NCBI RefSeq assembly: GCF_002080435.1
Contig: NZ_CP020538.1
Location: 1,178,001-1,242,000 of the forward strand
Direction of reading: 5' to 3'
DNA from: Sphingobium herbicidovorans
Lineage (GTDB): Bacteria > Pseudomonadota > Alphaproteobacteria > Sphingomonadales > Sphingomonadaceae
DNA length: 64,000 bases
Shown here: piece after piece, positions 34,735-45,534 of the stretch
Numbering within the stretch: the stretch's first letter is position 1
Layout: the number at the start of each line of letters is the position of its first letter
Program-made: the position numbers and the translations under genes
Notes under the pieces: model-generated
The model's database searches: none
What the model saw: only the letters and a program-made list of their open reading frames with translations
Told to the model about the DNA's origin: nothing

Positions 34735-36339
34735 ATGCCCACCACCTCTCATGACGTCGTCATCATCGGCTCCGGCGCCGCCGGTCTTACCGCCGCGATC
34801 AACCTGGCTCAGGACCGCAAGGTGGTGGTGCTGGCAAAGGCCGCGCTCGACAGCGGCTCGACCAATTGGGCGCAGGGCGGCATTGCCGCGGTGCTTGACG
34901 GGGGCGACAGTTTCGAAGCGCATATCGAAGATACGATGGTTGCGGGCGCTGGCCTCAACAATCGCGAAACGGTGGAGTTCGTCGTTTCCGAAGCCCCGGC
35001 TGCGATCGAACGGCTGGCTCAGCTTGGCGTGCCCTTCAACGGCGGCGACGAATTTGGCGAACGCTGGCACCTGACACGCGAGGGCGGGCACAGCCACCGC
35101 CGCATCGTCCATGTCGACGACGCCACCGGCCACGCGGTTCAGGTCGCGTTGCTCAAGGCCGCACGCGCCAATCCCAACATCACGCTGCTGGAGGATCTGG
35201 TCGCCATCGACCTCATCACCAGCCGCCATGGCGAACGCTATTCGGGCGACGGCCATGTCTGGGGCGTCTACGCCTTTAATAAAAAGACCAAGCATGTCGA
35301 TGCCCTGCTGGGGAAGGCAACGGTCCTCTGCACTGGCGGCGCAGGGCGCACCTACCTCTTTTCAACAGCGCCGCGTGGAGCGACCGGCGATGGCATCGCC
35401 ATGGCCTGGCGCGCGGGTTGCCGCGTTTCCAACATGGAAATGAACCAGTTTCACCCCACCTGCCTCTATAATCTGGAGGTCAAGAATTTCCTGATCACCG
35501 AAGCCGTGCGCGGCGAAGGCGGGCATCTGAAGCTGCCCCCCGGCGTCCCCGGCGGCGGACAGCGTTTCATGGACCGTTTCGACCCACGCGGCGAATTGGC
35601 CCCGCGCGATATCGTCGCCCGCGCGATCGACCATGAAATCAAGCGGCTCGGCCTCGACTATGTCCATCTCGACATCAGCCACAAGCCGCCCGAATTTGTC
35701 CGCCAGCATTTTCCAACCATTTACACGCGGCTGCTGGACCTGGACATCGACATCACCAAGGAACCGATCCCGGTCGTTCCCGCCCAGCATTATACCTGCG
35801 GCGGGGTGGTGATCGACCTTGACGGCCGCACCGACCTGCCCGGCCTCTATGCCGCAGGGGAAGTCACTGAAAGCGGACTGCATGGCGCAAACCGCCTGGC
35901 TTCCAACTCGCTGCTCGAATGCCTCGTCTTCGGCGAAGCAGCCGCGCGGCATATCCGGGCCAACTGGGACAGCCTGCCCCCGCCCCCGCCGGTCCTCCCA
36001 TGGGATGAAAGCCGCGTCACTAATTCCGACGAAGAGGTCATCGTCCAGCATAACTGGAAGGAAATTCGCCGCTTCATGTGGGATTATGTCGGTATCGTGC
36101 GCACCACCAAGCGGCTGGAGCGGGCGCAGCACCGCATCGACCTGCTCGCCAAGGAGGTGGACGAATATTACGGCCATTTCCGCGTGACGCCCGACCTGAT
36201 CGAACTGCGCAACCTGCTGGAAGTCGCGCGGCTGGTCGTCCGCTCGGCGCTCAAGCGGAAGGAGAGCCGGGGATTGCACTACACGCTTGATTATCCCGAC
36301 ATGCTGCCAGCGGCTGTTGATACCGTGCTGGCGCCCTGA
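34735..36339 (+). CDS. nadB: L-aspartate oxidase
   Basis: FAD enzyme oxidising L-aspartate to iminoaspartate, first step of NAD synthesis. 534 residues: dinucleotide fold VVIIGSGAAGLTAAINLAQD at the start, the STNWAQGGIAAVL motif, and the HTCGG-type active-site motif in PAQHYTCGGVVIDLDGRTDL. The C-terminal helical domain has RTTKRLERA. nadA and nadC are not adjacent, which is unusual as they often group. Its TGA is directly followed by the opposing gene's stop (TGATCA), with zero spacing. Confidence 0.97.
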   Translation: MPTTSHDVVIIGSGAAGLTAAINLAQDRKVVVLAKAALDSGSTNWAQGGIAAVLDGGDSFEAHIEDTMVAGAGLNNRETVEFVVSEAPAAIERLAQLGVPFNGGDEFGERWHLTREGGHSHRRIVHVDDATGHAVQVALLKAARANPNITLLEDLVAIDLITSRHGERYSGDGHVWGVYAFNKKTKHVDALLGKATVLCTGGAGRTYLFSTAPRGATGDGIAMAWRAGCRVSNMEMNQFHPTCLYNLEVKNFLITEAVRGEGGHLKLPPGVPGGGQRFMDRFDPRGELAPRDIVARAIDHEIKRLGLDYVHLDISHKPPEFVRQHFPTIYTRLLDLDIDITKEPIPVVPAQHYTCGGVVIDLDGRTDLPGLYAAGEVTESGLHGANRLASNSLLECLVFGEAAARHIRANWDSLPPPPPVLPWDESRVTNSDEEVIVQHNWKEIRRFMWDYVGIVRTTKRLERAQHRIDLLAKEVDEYYGHFRVTPDLIELRNLLEVARLVVRSALKRKESRGLHYTLDYPDMLPAAVDTVLAP

Positions 36340-37185
36340 TCACGCCCGCAGGAAATCCTTGATCATAGCCGCAAAGCGGCTGGGCTGATCAGCCATCACG
36401 ACATGCCCGCTGGGACCGATCGGCAACAGCCTCACTCCCTTCTTGGCGGCGTAGGCGGCGCGGAAATTGCGGCTGATCGCATTCGCCTGCGCCGGGTCGG
36501 ACCCCACCGCATAAACCACATCCATTGGCGCATCGATGCGCGCAAGTTGTGGCCCAAGATCGACATTCGCCAGATCCCGAAGCGCGTTGGCAATCACGTC
36601 CGGGTCGCTCCCCCTGGCGCCCGGCGCCTGCGCCAATATCTGCCCCAGATAGGCGCGCCCCGCCTTGGTCCCGGTAAAATACTGGCTGATCTGGTCGGCC
36701 AGATAGCCCATGCCCTGCGCCGTGCCGCCGACCATGGCCGCGCCTTCGGGCAGCATATCGACGACCATCAGCCGCCCGGCCAGCCCCTTCAGTCCCAGCA
36801 TCATGGCCAGCGTGCCGCCCATGGAATGACCGACGATCGCCGGACGCGCCAGCCCCGCCGCGCCGATATAGCGGGCGATTTCATCAGCAAGCGGCTGGAC
36901 CAGCGGTCCCGAGGCGTTGGCGTCCGCCGCCAGCCCGGCAAACCCGCGCACATGGATCAGATGCCACCGATAGCCCGGCACGGCCGCCATCGTCCCGTTC
37001 CAGATGCCCGGCCCGCTCCCCAGCCCGGGGATCAACAGCACATCGCGCCCCGTGCCCCGAACCGTCACCGCGATCCGCCGCGATGTGAAGGGCGCGGCCA
37101 GCGCCGGACCGCCCAGCATCGCCCAACCTGCCGCAGCCGCTCCGCTCAGCAGCAGCGTCCGCCTATTCAGAAATTCGCCAATCAT
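36340..37185 (-). CDS. secreted alpha/beta hydrolase
   Basis: 281 residues. The N-terminus carries paired Arg (NRRTLLLSGAAAAGWAML) and resembles a Tat signal. The fold shows DVLLIPGLGSGPGIWNG, nucleophile elbow GHSMGG (catalytic Ser), a downstream acid around VVYAVGSD, and the final His in GPSGHVVMADQP. Substrate unknown. Start at ATG 37185, just before the signal; the frame stays open upstream across the beta-lactamase-like gene but that is antisense sequence. Confidence 0.88.
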   Translation of the reverse strand: MIGEFLNRRTLLLSGAAAAGWAMLGGPALAAPFTSRRIAVTVRGTGRDVLLIPGLGSGPGIWNGTMAAVPGYRWHLIHVRGFAGLAADANASGPLVQPLADEIARYIGAAGLARPAIVGHSMGGTLAMMLGLKGLAGRLMVVDMLPEGAAMVGGTAQGMGYLADQISQYFTGTKAGRAYLGQILAQAPGARGSDPDVIANALRDLANVDLGPQLARIDAPMDVVYAVGSDPAQANAISRNFRAAYAAKKGVRLLPIGPSGHVVMADQPSRFAAMIKDFLRA

Positions 37186-37341
37186 TGCACCCTCATAGGC
37201 GTAGCGCCTTAACCTTGACTGAGCGCAAGGAGCAGGCCGTTCATGCTCCTTACATCGCAATTGTGGAATCATTCGTCGCATGAACCTTGCCAGCCAGAAC
37301 ACCCGCGCCACGAAGAGAGTGGTGGGAGAGCGGGGACGAAA

Positions 37342-38487
37342 ATGAGTGATGGAAATAACGGGCGCGGGTTGCGTCCTGATGGCGGTACGGCCCGCCTCGT
37401 CTTGTTGATCGCAGCGCTTTCGGCTTGTGTCAGCGCGCCCGGAGAACCGCAGGCTCGCGCCACGCAGCGGGTGCAACCAACGACATCGACCTTCCCGATC
37501 AAGCCGGTCGCCAATCCGCCCAAGCCCTATCAGGCGCTCGCCGTCGATCAGCGCGAAACGCCGCCGCCCGCTTTGGTCAGCGTGGTCCGCAACCTTGGTC
37601 AAAGCTTCAACGGAAAGGTTGGCATCGCGGTCCGCCGTATTGGCAGCGACTGGACCGTCGCCTGGAACGGCAACCTTCTCTTCCCGCAGCAAAGCGTGTC
37701 GAAACTCTGGGTGTCGATGACCGTCCTCGATGCGGTCGATCGCGGCAAGTTCCGCCTGTCCGACACGACCACGATCACCCGCAAGGATCTTACCCTTTTC
37801 CATCAGCCGTCCGCCGGGCTTGTCGGAAGCAGCGGATGGACCACCAGCTATTCCGACCTCATGCGTCGCGCCATGATGAACAGCGACAATACGGCGAACG
37901 ACACGCTCTTGCGCTCTGTCGGCGGGCCGGAGGCCGTGCGCTCCTATCTCGCCCGCCGTTTTATAAAGGATGTCCGCTTCGGCCCCGGCGAACGGTTGCT
38001 GCAGGCGACCGCAGCGGGCCTGGAATGGCGGCAGGATTATTCGATAGGCCGCAATTTCTATGCGGCCCGCGCCCGGCTGCCCATCGAAGCGCGCAAAAGG
38101 GCGCTCGACAATTATCTGGCCAGCCCGCCCGACGGAGCAGCGCCTTCGGCCATCGTGCACGCGCTGGCGAAGCTGAAGGAAGGCGACATGCTCTCCCCCG
38201 CATCGTCCCAGTTGCTGATGTCGATCATGAGCGAGGCGAAAACCGGACCGCAACGGATCAAGGGCGGCGTACCGGCGGGATGGCGCTATATGCACAAGAC
38301 CGGCACCGGCCAGGTATTGGGCGCGCGCTCGACCGGCTACAATGATGTCGGCATCATGACCGCGCCCGACGGCACCAGCTATGCTGTGGCGGTTATGATC
38401 GGCAGCACGACCGAACCCATACCCGCGCGTTGGGAACTGATGCAGGCGGTCGCCAAGGCGGTCGCCGCCAATCACGAAAAGCGGTAG
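37342..38487 (+). CDS. class A beta-lactamase-like serine hydrolase lipoprotein
   Basis: 381 residues. A lipobox LSAC (Cys 29) anchors it. The penicillin-recognising motifs are present: SVSK (118-121), SDN (181-183) and KTG (319-321). I do not find a clear Glu166-type omega loop (ExxLN), so hydrolysis of beta-lactams is unproven; it may be a peptidase or DD-carboxypeptidase-like enzyme. Start at ATG 37342, preceded by GGGGA. Length exceeds that of a typical class A enzyme (about 290) because of the N-terminal linker (30-75). Confidence 0.82.
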   Translation: MSDGNNGRGLRPDGGTARLVLLIAALSACVSAPGEPQARATQRVQPTTSTFPIKPVANPPKPYQALAVDQRETPPPALVSVVRNLGQSFNGKVGIAVRRIGSDWTVAWNGNLLFPQQSVSKLWVSMTVLDAVDRGKFRLSDTTTITRKDLTLFHQPSAGLVGSSGWTTSYSDLMRRAMMNSDNTANDTLLRSVGGPEAVRSYLARRFIKDVRFGPGERLLQATAAGLEWRQDYSIGRNFYAARARLPIEARKRALDNYLASPPDGAAPSAIVHALAKLKEGDMLSPASSQLLMSIMSEAKTGPQRIKGGVPAGWRYMHKTGTGQVLGARSTGYNDVGIMTAPDGTSYAVAVMIGSTTEPIPARWELMQAVAKAVAANHEKR

Positions 38488-38522
38488 CGAGACGCGCAGG
38501 ACGGCGGTTCCCCCGCCGTCCC

Positions 38523-41123
<2,601 letters not shown>

Positions 41124-41130
41124 TTCAATG

Positions 41131-41253
41131 CCTTCCCCCTCTCCCCTTAGGGAGAGGGCCGGGGAGAGGGGGAGATGCGCCACCCCTCAGTTGTCATCCT
41201 GAAGAGGAAGCGCCCGCCCCCTCTCCCAACCCCCTCCCCAAGGGGAGAGGGCT
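41131..41253. repeat. inverted doublet of a CCCTCTCCCC hairpin repeat between the two metH genes
   Basis: Copy one (41131-41174) contains CCCTCTCCCCTTAGGGAGAG; copy two (41214-41253) is its inverted relative ending CTCCCCAAGGGGAGAGGG. Each folds on itself. The gap between the metH halves (41124-41258) is almost wholly this doublet. Confidence 0.8.
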
Positions 41254-41258
41254 AAAAC

Positions 41259-42305
41259 TTATGCCGCGATGTGCATGGGCTCCAGCCCGGCCAACCGCGT
41301 CACCACCGGCAGTTCCGGCACTTGCCTGGGCTTATGCCCCGCCAGCGCCTTCGCCACCGCACCGATATGCGCGGGCGTCGTGCCGCAGCAGCCGCCGACC
41401 ATATTCACCAGCCCCTCATCTACCCACTGGCGGATCAGCGAAGCGGTCGTTTCCGGCAACTCGTCATATTGCCCTAGCTCATTGGGCAGCCCCGCATTGG
41501 GATAGGCCAAAATCAGCGTATCGGCATTCTTCGCCAGTTCGCTGAGATAAGGCCGCAGCAAGTCCGCCCCAAAGGCGCAATTCACCCCGATGGTCAGCGG
41601 CTTCAAATGCCGCAGCGAATACCAGAAGGCATTGATCGTATGCCCCGACAGGTTGCGCCCGGACATGTCGGTAATCGTAAAGCTCAGCATCAGCGGCACC
41701 GGCCGCCCCGCCGCCGCCTCGGCCTCCCGCGCCGCCATGCCCGCCGCTTTGGCGTTCAGCGTATCGAAGCAGGTTTCGACCAGCAGAAAGTCTACCCCGC
41801 CCTCGATCAGCGCATCGCACTGCTCGCGATAGTCGGCCTTCAACGTATCATAATCGACCTCGCGATAGGCCGGGTCGTTCACATCCGGCGAGATCGAAAG
41901 CGTCTTGTTCGTCGGCCCGATGGAGCCCGCCACGAAACGCGGCCGCCCATCCTTCGCCGTGGCCGCCTCGCACGCCCTGCGAGCGATCTGCGCAGCCGCG
42001 ATGTTGATCTCCCGCACCAGATGCTCGCAGCCATAATCGGCCATCGCGATCTTGGTGGACGAAAAGGTGTTCGTCTCGATCATGTCGGCGCCCGCATCGA
42101 GATAGGCGGTATGGATGCCCTCGACGATATCCGGCCGGGTCAGGCACAGAAGGTCGTTATTGCCCTTCTGGTCCTTCGCCAGATCGAGCGACCCGCGATA
42201 ATCCGCCTCGGTCAGCCCATGCTTCTGGATCGACGTGCCATAGCCGCCGTCGAAAATCATGATCTTCTCCGCAGCCACGGCGCGGAATCTTTGTTCAGCG
42301 TTCAT
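41259..42305 (-). CDS. metH: methionine synthase, homocysteine S-methyltransferase part
   Basis: 348 residues, the N-terminal homocysteine-binding module of MetH encoded alone. Motifs include IMIFDGGYGTSIQKHG, the Cys of GVNCAFGADLLRP, and the zinc pair in MVGGCCGTTPAHIGAVAKAL. With the C-terminal part it forms a complete B12-dependent methionine synthase. It lies between metF and the C-terminal part, under the same upstream operator. Confidence 0.95.
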   Translation of the reverse strand: MNAEQRFRAVAAEKIMIFDGGYGTSIQKHGLTEADYRGSLDLAKDQKGNNDLLCLTRPDIVEGIHTAYLDAGADMIETNTFSSTKIAMADYGCEHLVREINIAAAQIARRACEAATAKDGRPRFVAGSIGPTNKTLSISPDVNDPAYREVDYDTLKADYREQCDALIEGGVDFLLVETCFDTLNAKAAGMAAREAEAAAGRPVPLMLSFTITDMSGRNLSGHTINAFWYSLRHLKPLTIGVNCAFGADLLRPYLSELAKNADTLILAYPNAGLPNELGQYDELPETTASLIRQWVDEGLVNMVGGCCGTTPAHIGAVAKALAGHKPRQVPELPVVTRLAGLEPMHIAA

Positions 42306-42314
42306 CTCAAAACT

Positions 42315-42341
42315 CCGTTCGCCCTGAGCCTGTCGAAGGGC
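42315..42341. repeat. single copy of the CCGTTCGCCCTGAGC hairpin repeat
   Basis: 27 bases with stem GCCCT/AGGGC. It abuts the metF stop codon at 42342-42344 directly, lying in the metF-metH mRNA. Confidence 0.8.
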
Positions 42342-43259
42342 TCATGCCGGCCTAAGCCCAAGCAGATGGCAGATCGCATAGCTCAGCTCGGCCCGGTTGA
42401 GCGTATAGAAATGGAAGTCGCGCACGCCGCCCGCATAGAGCTTGCGGCACAGTTCCGCCGCCAGCGTCGCCGACACCAGCTGTCGCGCGGCGGGCAGGTC
42501 GTCCAGCCCTTCGAACAGCTTGCCCATCCAGCCTGGCACGTCCGTATTGCACATGGCCGACATGCGCTGGACCGCCGCGAAATTGCTGACCGGCATGATC
42601 CCCGGAATGATCTCCGCGTCGATCCCCGCCGCCGCCACCGTGTCGCGGAAGCGGAAGAAGGTTTCCGGCTCAAAGAAGAATTGCGTGATCGCCCGGCTCG
42701 CGCCCGCGTCCAGCTTGCGCTTCAGATTGTCGATATCGCTCTGGGCGCTGGCCGCATCGGGGTGCGTCTCGGGATAGGCCGCCACCGAAATCTCGAAGGG
42801 GTGCCGCTTGCGCAGCCCTTCGACCAGTTCCGCCGCGCCCTTATAGCCTTCCGGATGCGGCTCGAAATGCTTGCCCGCTTCCGGCGGATCGCCGCGCAAC
42901 GCGACGATATGGCGCACGCCCGCGTCCCAATAGGCGTCCACCACCTCGTCAATCTCGGCCTTGCTCGCAGCGACGCAGGTCAGGTGCGCGGCGGCGGAGA
43001 GGGGCGTTTCCTTCGCGATCCGCGCCACCGTGTTATGCGTCCGCTCCCGCGTCGATCCGCCCGCACCGTAGGTCACCGACACGAACTTCGGCGCCAGCGG
43101 CGTCAGCGTCTCGATCGCCGACCAAAGCTGCTCTTCCATCTTCTCCGTCTTGGGCGGGAAAAATTCGAAGCTCACATTCAGGTCGCCCGCAAGGTCCGCA
43201 TAGAGCGGCGCTTGCCAAGCCCGCGCGGCCTCTTCGACGGAGGGGAAGGAAAGTGTCAT
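42342..43259 (-). CDS. metF: 5,10-methylenetetrahydrofolate reductase
   Basis: 305 residues. It makes 5-methyl-THF, the methyl donor for MetH. Typical sequence: NVSFEFFPPKTEKMEEQLWS near the start, VTYGAGGSTRERT, and HFYTLNRAEL near the end (the folate-site HFYTLN). The ATG overlaps the regulator's stop as ATGA. It works directly with the two metH genes downstream. Confidence 0.97.
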   Translation of the reverse strand: MTLSFPSVEEAARAWQAPLYADLAGDLNVSFEFFPPKTEKMEEQLWSAIETLTPLAPKFVSVTYGAGGSTRERTHNTVARIAKETPLSAAAHLTCVAASKAEIDEVVDAYWDAGVRHIVALRGDPPEAGKHFEPHPEGYKGAAELVEGLRKRHPFEISVAAYPETHPDAASAQSDIDNLKRKLDAGASRAITQFFFEPETFFRFRDTVAAAGIDAEIIPGIMPVSNFAAVQRMSAMCNTDVPGWMGKLFEGLDDLPAARQLVSATLAAELCRKLYAGGVRDFHFYTLNRAELSYAICHLLGLRPA

Positions 43260-44227
43260 GCGGAAAGTCGTCCTTCATGTCGCAGGATGCGCGCGCCAAG
43301 ACGCCGCCCCAGCCATAATTGCACCGTCAATTCCTGGCCGGGCAGCACTTCCACCCGTTCCAGTTCCAGGCCCGCCTGCGCGAACCAGCTTTCGATCTGC
43401 TCGTCGGAAAAGCCAAGCCGCGCATGTTGATCGCGCAACCGCAGCTCTTCCCTCTCATGCGCGGCAAAGTCAGCGATCAGCACCCGGCCGCCCGCCGCCA
43501 TGACCCGCGCCGCCTCGGCAATTACCGTTTCGGGCGCCTGCGCATAGTGCAGAACCTGGTGCAGCACCACCGTGTCAATGCTTCCCGCCTCCAACGGAAG
43601 CGCGCCAAAGTCGCCCAGCACCAGCGCATATTTATCCCCGGCATCGTGCGGCAGCTTCGCCCGCGCCAGCCGCAGCATGTCGGGACTGCGATCCAGCGCG
43701 GTCACCTGCTCCGCCGACGGGCCAAACAGCTCGATCATCCGCCCGGTCCCGGTGCCGATATCCAACAGATGCCCAATCGCCTCGGTGCCCAGCAGCGCCG
43801 TCATCGCCGCCTCGACATCCACATCGGGCACATGCATCGACCGGATGGCGTCCCATTCCTCGGCATGTTCGGCGAAATAGCTTTCCGCCGCGCGCGAACG
43901 GTCCGCCCGCACGGCCGCCAGACGCGCCAGGTCCGCCTTCTGCCACAAATCCTCGCTTTCAGAAGGAACCAGCTGATCGAAAAGGGTCAGGAAAGGCGCG
44001 ATCGCCGCCGCTTTCCCCAGCCGCAGAAAAACCCAATTGCCTTCCTTGCGCCGCTCGACCAGACCCGCTTCGGCCAGGATACGGACATGGCGGGACACGC
44101 GCGGCTGGCTTTGGCCCACGACCTGCGCGATTTCGCCCACCGCCAACTCCATCGCGCGCAGCAGATAGATGATGCGCAGGCGCGTCGGATCGCTCAAGGC
44201 CCTGAAAATGTCGAGTGCGGCGCTCAT
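43256..44227 (-). CDS. sahR: ArsR-family regulator fused to a methyltransferase-like domain, SahR-like
   Basis: 323 residues. The N-terminal winged helix (about 1-90) shows DPTRLRIIYLLRAMELAVGE and QSQPRVSRHVRILAEAGLVE; no metal-binding Cys cluster is seen. The C-terminal AdoMet-binding fold (about 140-260) shows LLDIGTGTGRMIELFG and VVLHQVLHYAQAP. This two-domain form is that of SahR, which senses S-adenosylhomocysteine and controls methionine-cycle genes in Proteobacteria. It heads sahR-metF-metH-metH and is preceded by a matching palindrome, so it probably controls this whole unit including itself. Confidence 0.85.
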   Translation of the reverse strand: MSAALDIFRALSDPTRLRIIYLLRAMELAVGEIAQVVGQSQPRVSRHVRILAEAGLVERRKEGNWVFLRLGKAAAIAPFLTLFDQLVPSESEDLWQKADLARLAAVRADRSRAAESYFAEHAEEWDAIRSMHVPDVDVEAAMTALLGTEAIGHLLDIGTGTGRMIELFGPSAEQVTALDRSPDMLRLARAKLPHDAGDKYALVLGDFGALPLEAGSIDTVVLHQVLHYAQAPETVIAEAARVMAAGGRVLIADFAAHEREELRLRDQHARLGFSDEQIESWFAQAGLELERVEVLPGQELTVQLWLGRRLGARILRHEGRLSA

Positions 44228-44236
44228 GGGTCATGC

Positions 44237-44256
44237 ATATAAAGAAATCTTTATAT
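44237..44256. promoter_or_regulatory. ArsR/SahR-type operator
   Basis: ATATAAAGA AA TCTTTATAT: perfect 9-bp arms around two bases, nine bases upstream of the regulator's ATG (44227). It closely resembles the ATAAAGATATCTTTAT type I recall for SahR. Its position over the promoter or ribosome site supports autorepression. Confidence 0.85.
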
Positions 44257-44442
44257 ACGTCAATGGCAATGGCCCGGATTGCCCCATCTGTCTGAGCCAA
44301 AGCCCGTAAATTGGCGAGTCGCATGAATGGGATTGCCATGCGTAGCCCAATTCATTACGAATCGGCCCCGCAGGCGCAAAGGGGGGTGAACTTTTCTCCG
44401 AGAGTGGTCTGCACTGTTTTTTTCTCTGAGAGGGGTTTGCCC

Positions 44443-44670
44443 ATGTCCAAGTCGATTGCTCTTTCGCTCGTTTTCGCCGCGTCGCTCGGCCTCGCTGCTT
44501 GCTCGGGCAATGCCGACAACGCCGCCAATGTTGCCGACAACGCTGCCGACAACGCGGTGAACGCTGCCGACAACGCCATGATGGCTGCTGAAAACGCCGC
44601 CATGAGCGCTGAGAACGCCGCTGAAAACGCCAGCAACGCTGCCGACAACGCCGTTTCGAACGCGATGTAA
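44443..44670 (+). CDS. small Ala/Asn-repeat lipoprotein
   Basis: 75 residues. The signal (MSKSIALSLVFAASLGLAAC) ends in lipobox LAAC. Every residue after about 24 belongs to a degenerate repeat of four to five residues such as NAADNA and NAAENA. Only small residues, Asn, Asp, Glu and a few Met occur. Such proteins are probably helical coiled rods tethered to the outer membrane, like Lpp, but this is inferred from composition. Start at ATG 44443 after GAGGGG. It has its own terminator. Confidence 0.8.
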   Translation: MSKSIALSLVFAASLGLAACSGNADNAANVADNAADNAVNAADNAMMAAENAAMSAENAAENASNAADNAVSNAM

Positions 44671-44697
44671 TTTCCCTTTCGGGATTTTATGGAAACA

Positions 44698-44731
44698 GGG
44701 CCGCGCCGGCGACGGAGCGGCCCTTTTCTTT
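44698..44731 (+). terminator. terminator of the Ala/Asn-repeat lipoprotein gene
   Basis: GGGCCGC (44698-44704) pairs with GCGGCCC (44717-44723), followed by TTTTCTTT. Confidence 0.85.
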
Positions 44732-44793
44732 GATTACCGGGCTATTGAAGGCGCCACGGGCGACCCCGCTGCTCCCATCGTGCCGCCGCCATG

Positions 44794-44823
44794 AAAAAAG
44801 GGCCGCCCGATCGAGCAGCCCTT
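44794..44823 (-). terminator. terminator of the YRG-repeat protein gene
   Basis: On the minus strand GGGCTGCTCGATCGGGCGGC closes as a stem and is followed by CCTTTTTT. It lies 26 bases after that gene's stop. Confidence 0.8.
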
Positions 44824-44848
44824 CTTCCTCACATTACCGCAAGCCCGA

Positions 44849-45256
44849 TCAGCAATCGCGATCGATCGCCCGGCCGGCCAGCGCGCCCACACCTGCGCCG
44901 ACAATCGCGCCCGTGGTGCCGTCGCCGCGTCCATAACGGCCGCTGCCCTTGCCGATTTCGTTGCCGAGCAAGCCGCCCGCGATCGCACCGATGATGGTGC
45001 CGCCCGTACCGTTGTCGCGACAGCGATAGCCGCCCCGGTAGCCGCGATAATAATTGTTCCGATAATAGCGGTCGCCGCGATAGCCGCGATAATAATCGCC
45101 CCGGTAACCGCGATGGCCGCGGTCGCCCCGATAATAATCGCCGCGCTCATAACGGCCCCAGCCATCGCGCGCCTGGGCCGGAGCCGCGGTCACGGCAAAA
45201 GATGCAGCGCCCATTGCCAGCGCCGCCCCCATATTGATCAGAAACTTGGTTTTCAT
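44849..45256 (-). CDS. secreted protein with Arg/Gly/Tyr repeats and a glycine-zipper
   Basis: 135 residues. A Sec signal (about 1-30, ending AQAR) is followed by a run of about 45 residues built from YRG and RGDYYRG units, then a glycine-zipper 2TM-like segment TIIGAIAGGLLGNEIGKGSG and GAIVGAGVGALAGRAIDRDC. Glycine-zipper proteins insert in or associate with the outer membrane; the Arg/Tyr-rich part could bind LPS or nucleic acid, but nothing proves it. Start at ATG 45256; longer frames upstream do not give a signal peptide. Confidence 0.82.
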   Translation of the reverse strand: MKTKFLINMGAALAMGAASFAVTAAPAQARDGWGRYERGDYYRGDRGHRGYRGDYYRGYRGDRYYRNNYYRGYRGGYRCRDNGTGGTIIGAIAGGLLGNEIGKGSGRYGRGDGTTGAIVGAGVGALAGRAIDRDC

Positions 45257-45534
45257 GGCGTTGCTCCTCAAAATCTTGCCATCGATCCGGGTGCTTTCGT
45301 TAAGGCTGCACCATCGATTACACCCTTTTTGCCTGATTCGCATTGAGCCGAGCCTGAATGGCCGTGTCAGCCACCATTCAGCAAAAACCATCGCTCGTCC
45401 ACGCGCTTGCCACGGCCTGCTCCCCTCTCCGGCCAAGCGCCTGCCCAGGCAAAAAACGGCCCATGTCCCGCACCCGGACGGGCTGGTCCGGCAAGGCCAT
45501 TGGTAAGCAGGCGTGATTTGCCTATGGCGAGGCG
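45257..45534. other. intergenic region between divergent genes
   Basis: 278 bases without a gene. The only pattern I see is a perfect 8-bp inverted repeat, CTGAATGG (45354-45361) and CCATTCAG (45374-45381), 12 bases apart, which could be an operator. Confidence 0.5.

Noticed and set aside
44500..44665. Tandem GCCGACAACGC-type repeats suggestive of a minisatellite
   Set aside because: Explained by the Ala/Asn repeat of the lipoprotein, in frame throughout.
45000..45170. Regular repeats that look like a CRISPR-like or tandem array
   Set aside because: They are codon-level repeats of the YRG-rich coding sequence; no spacers and no cas genes.
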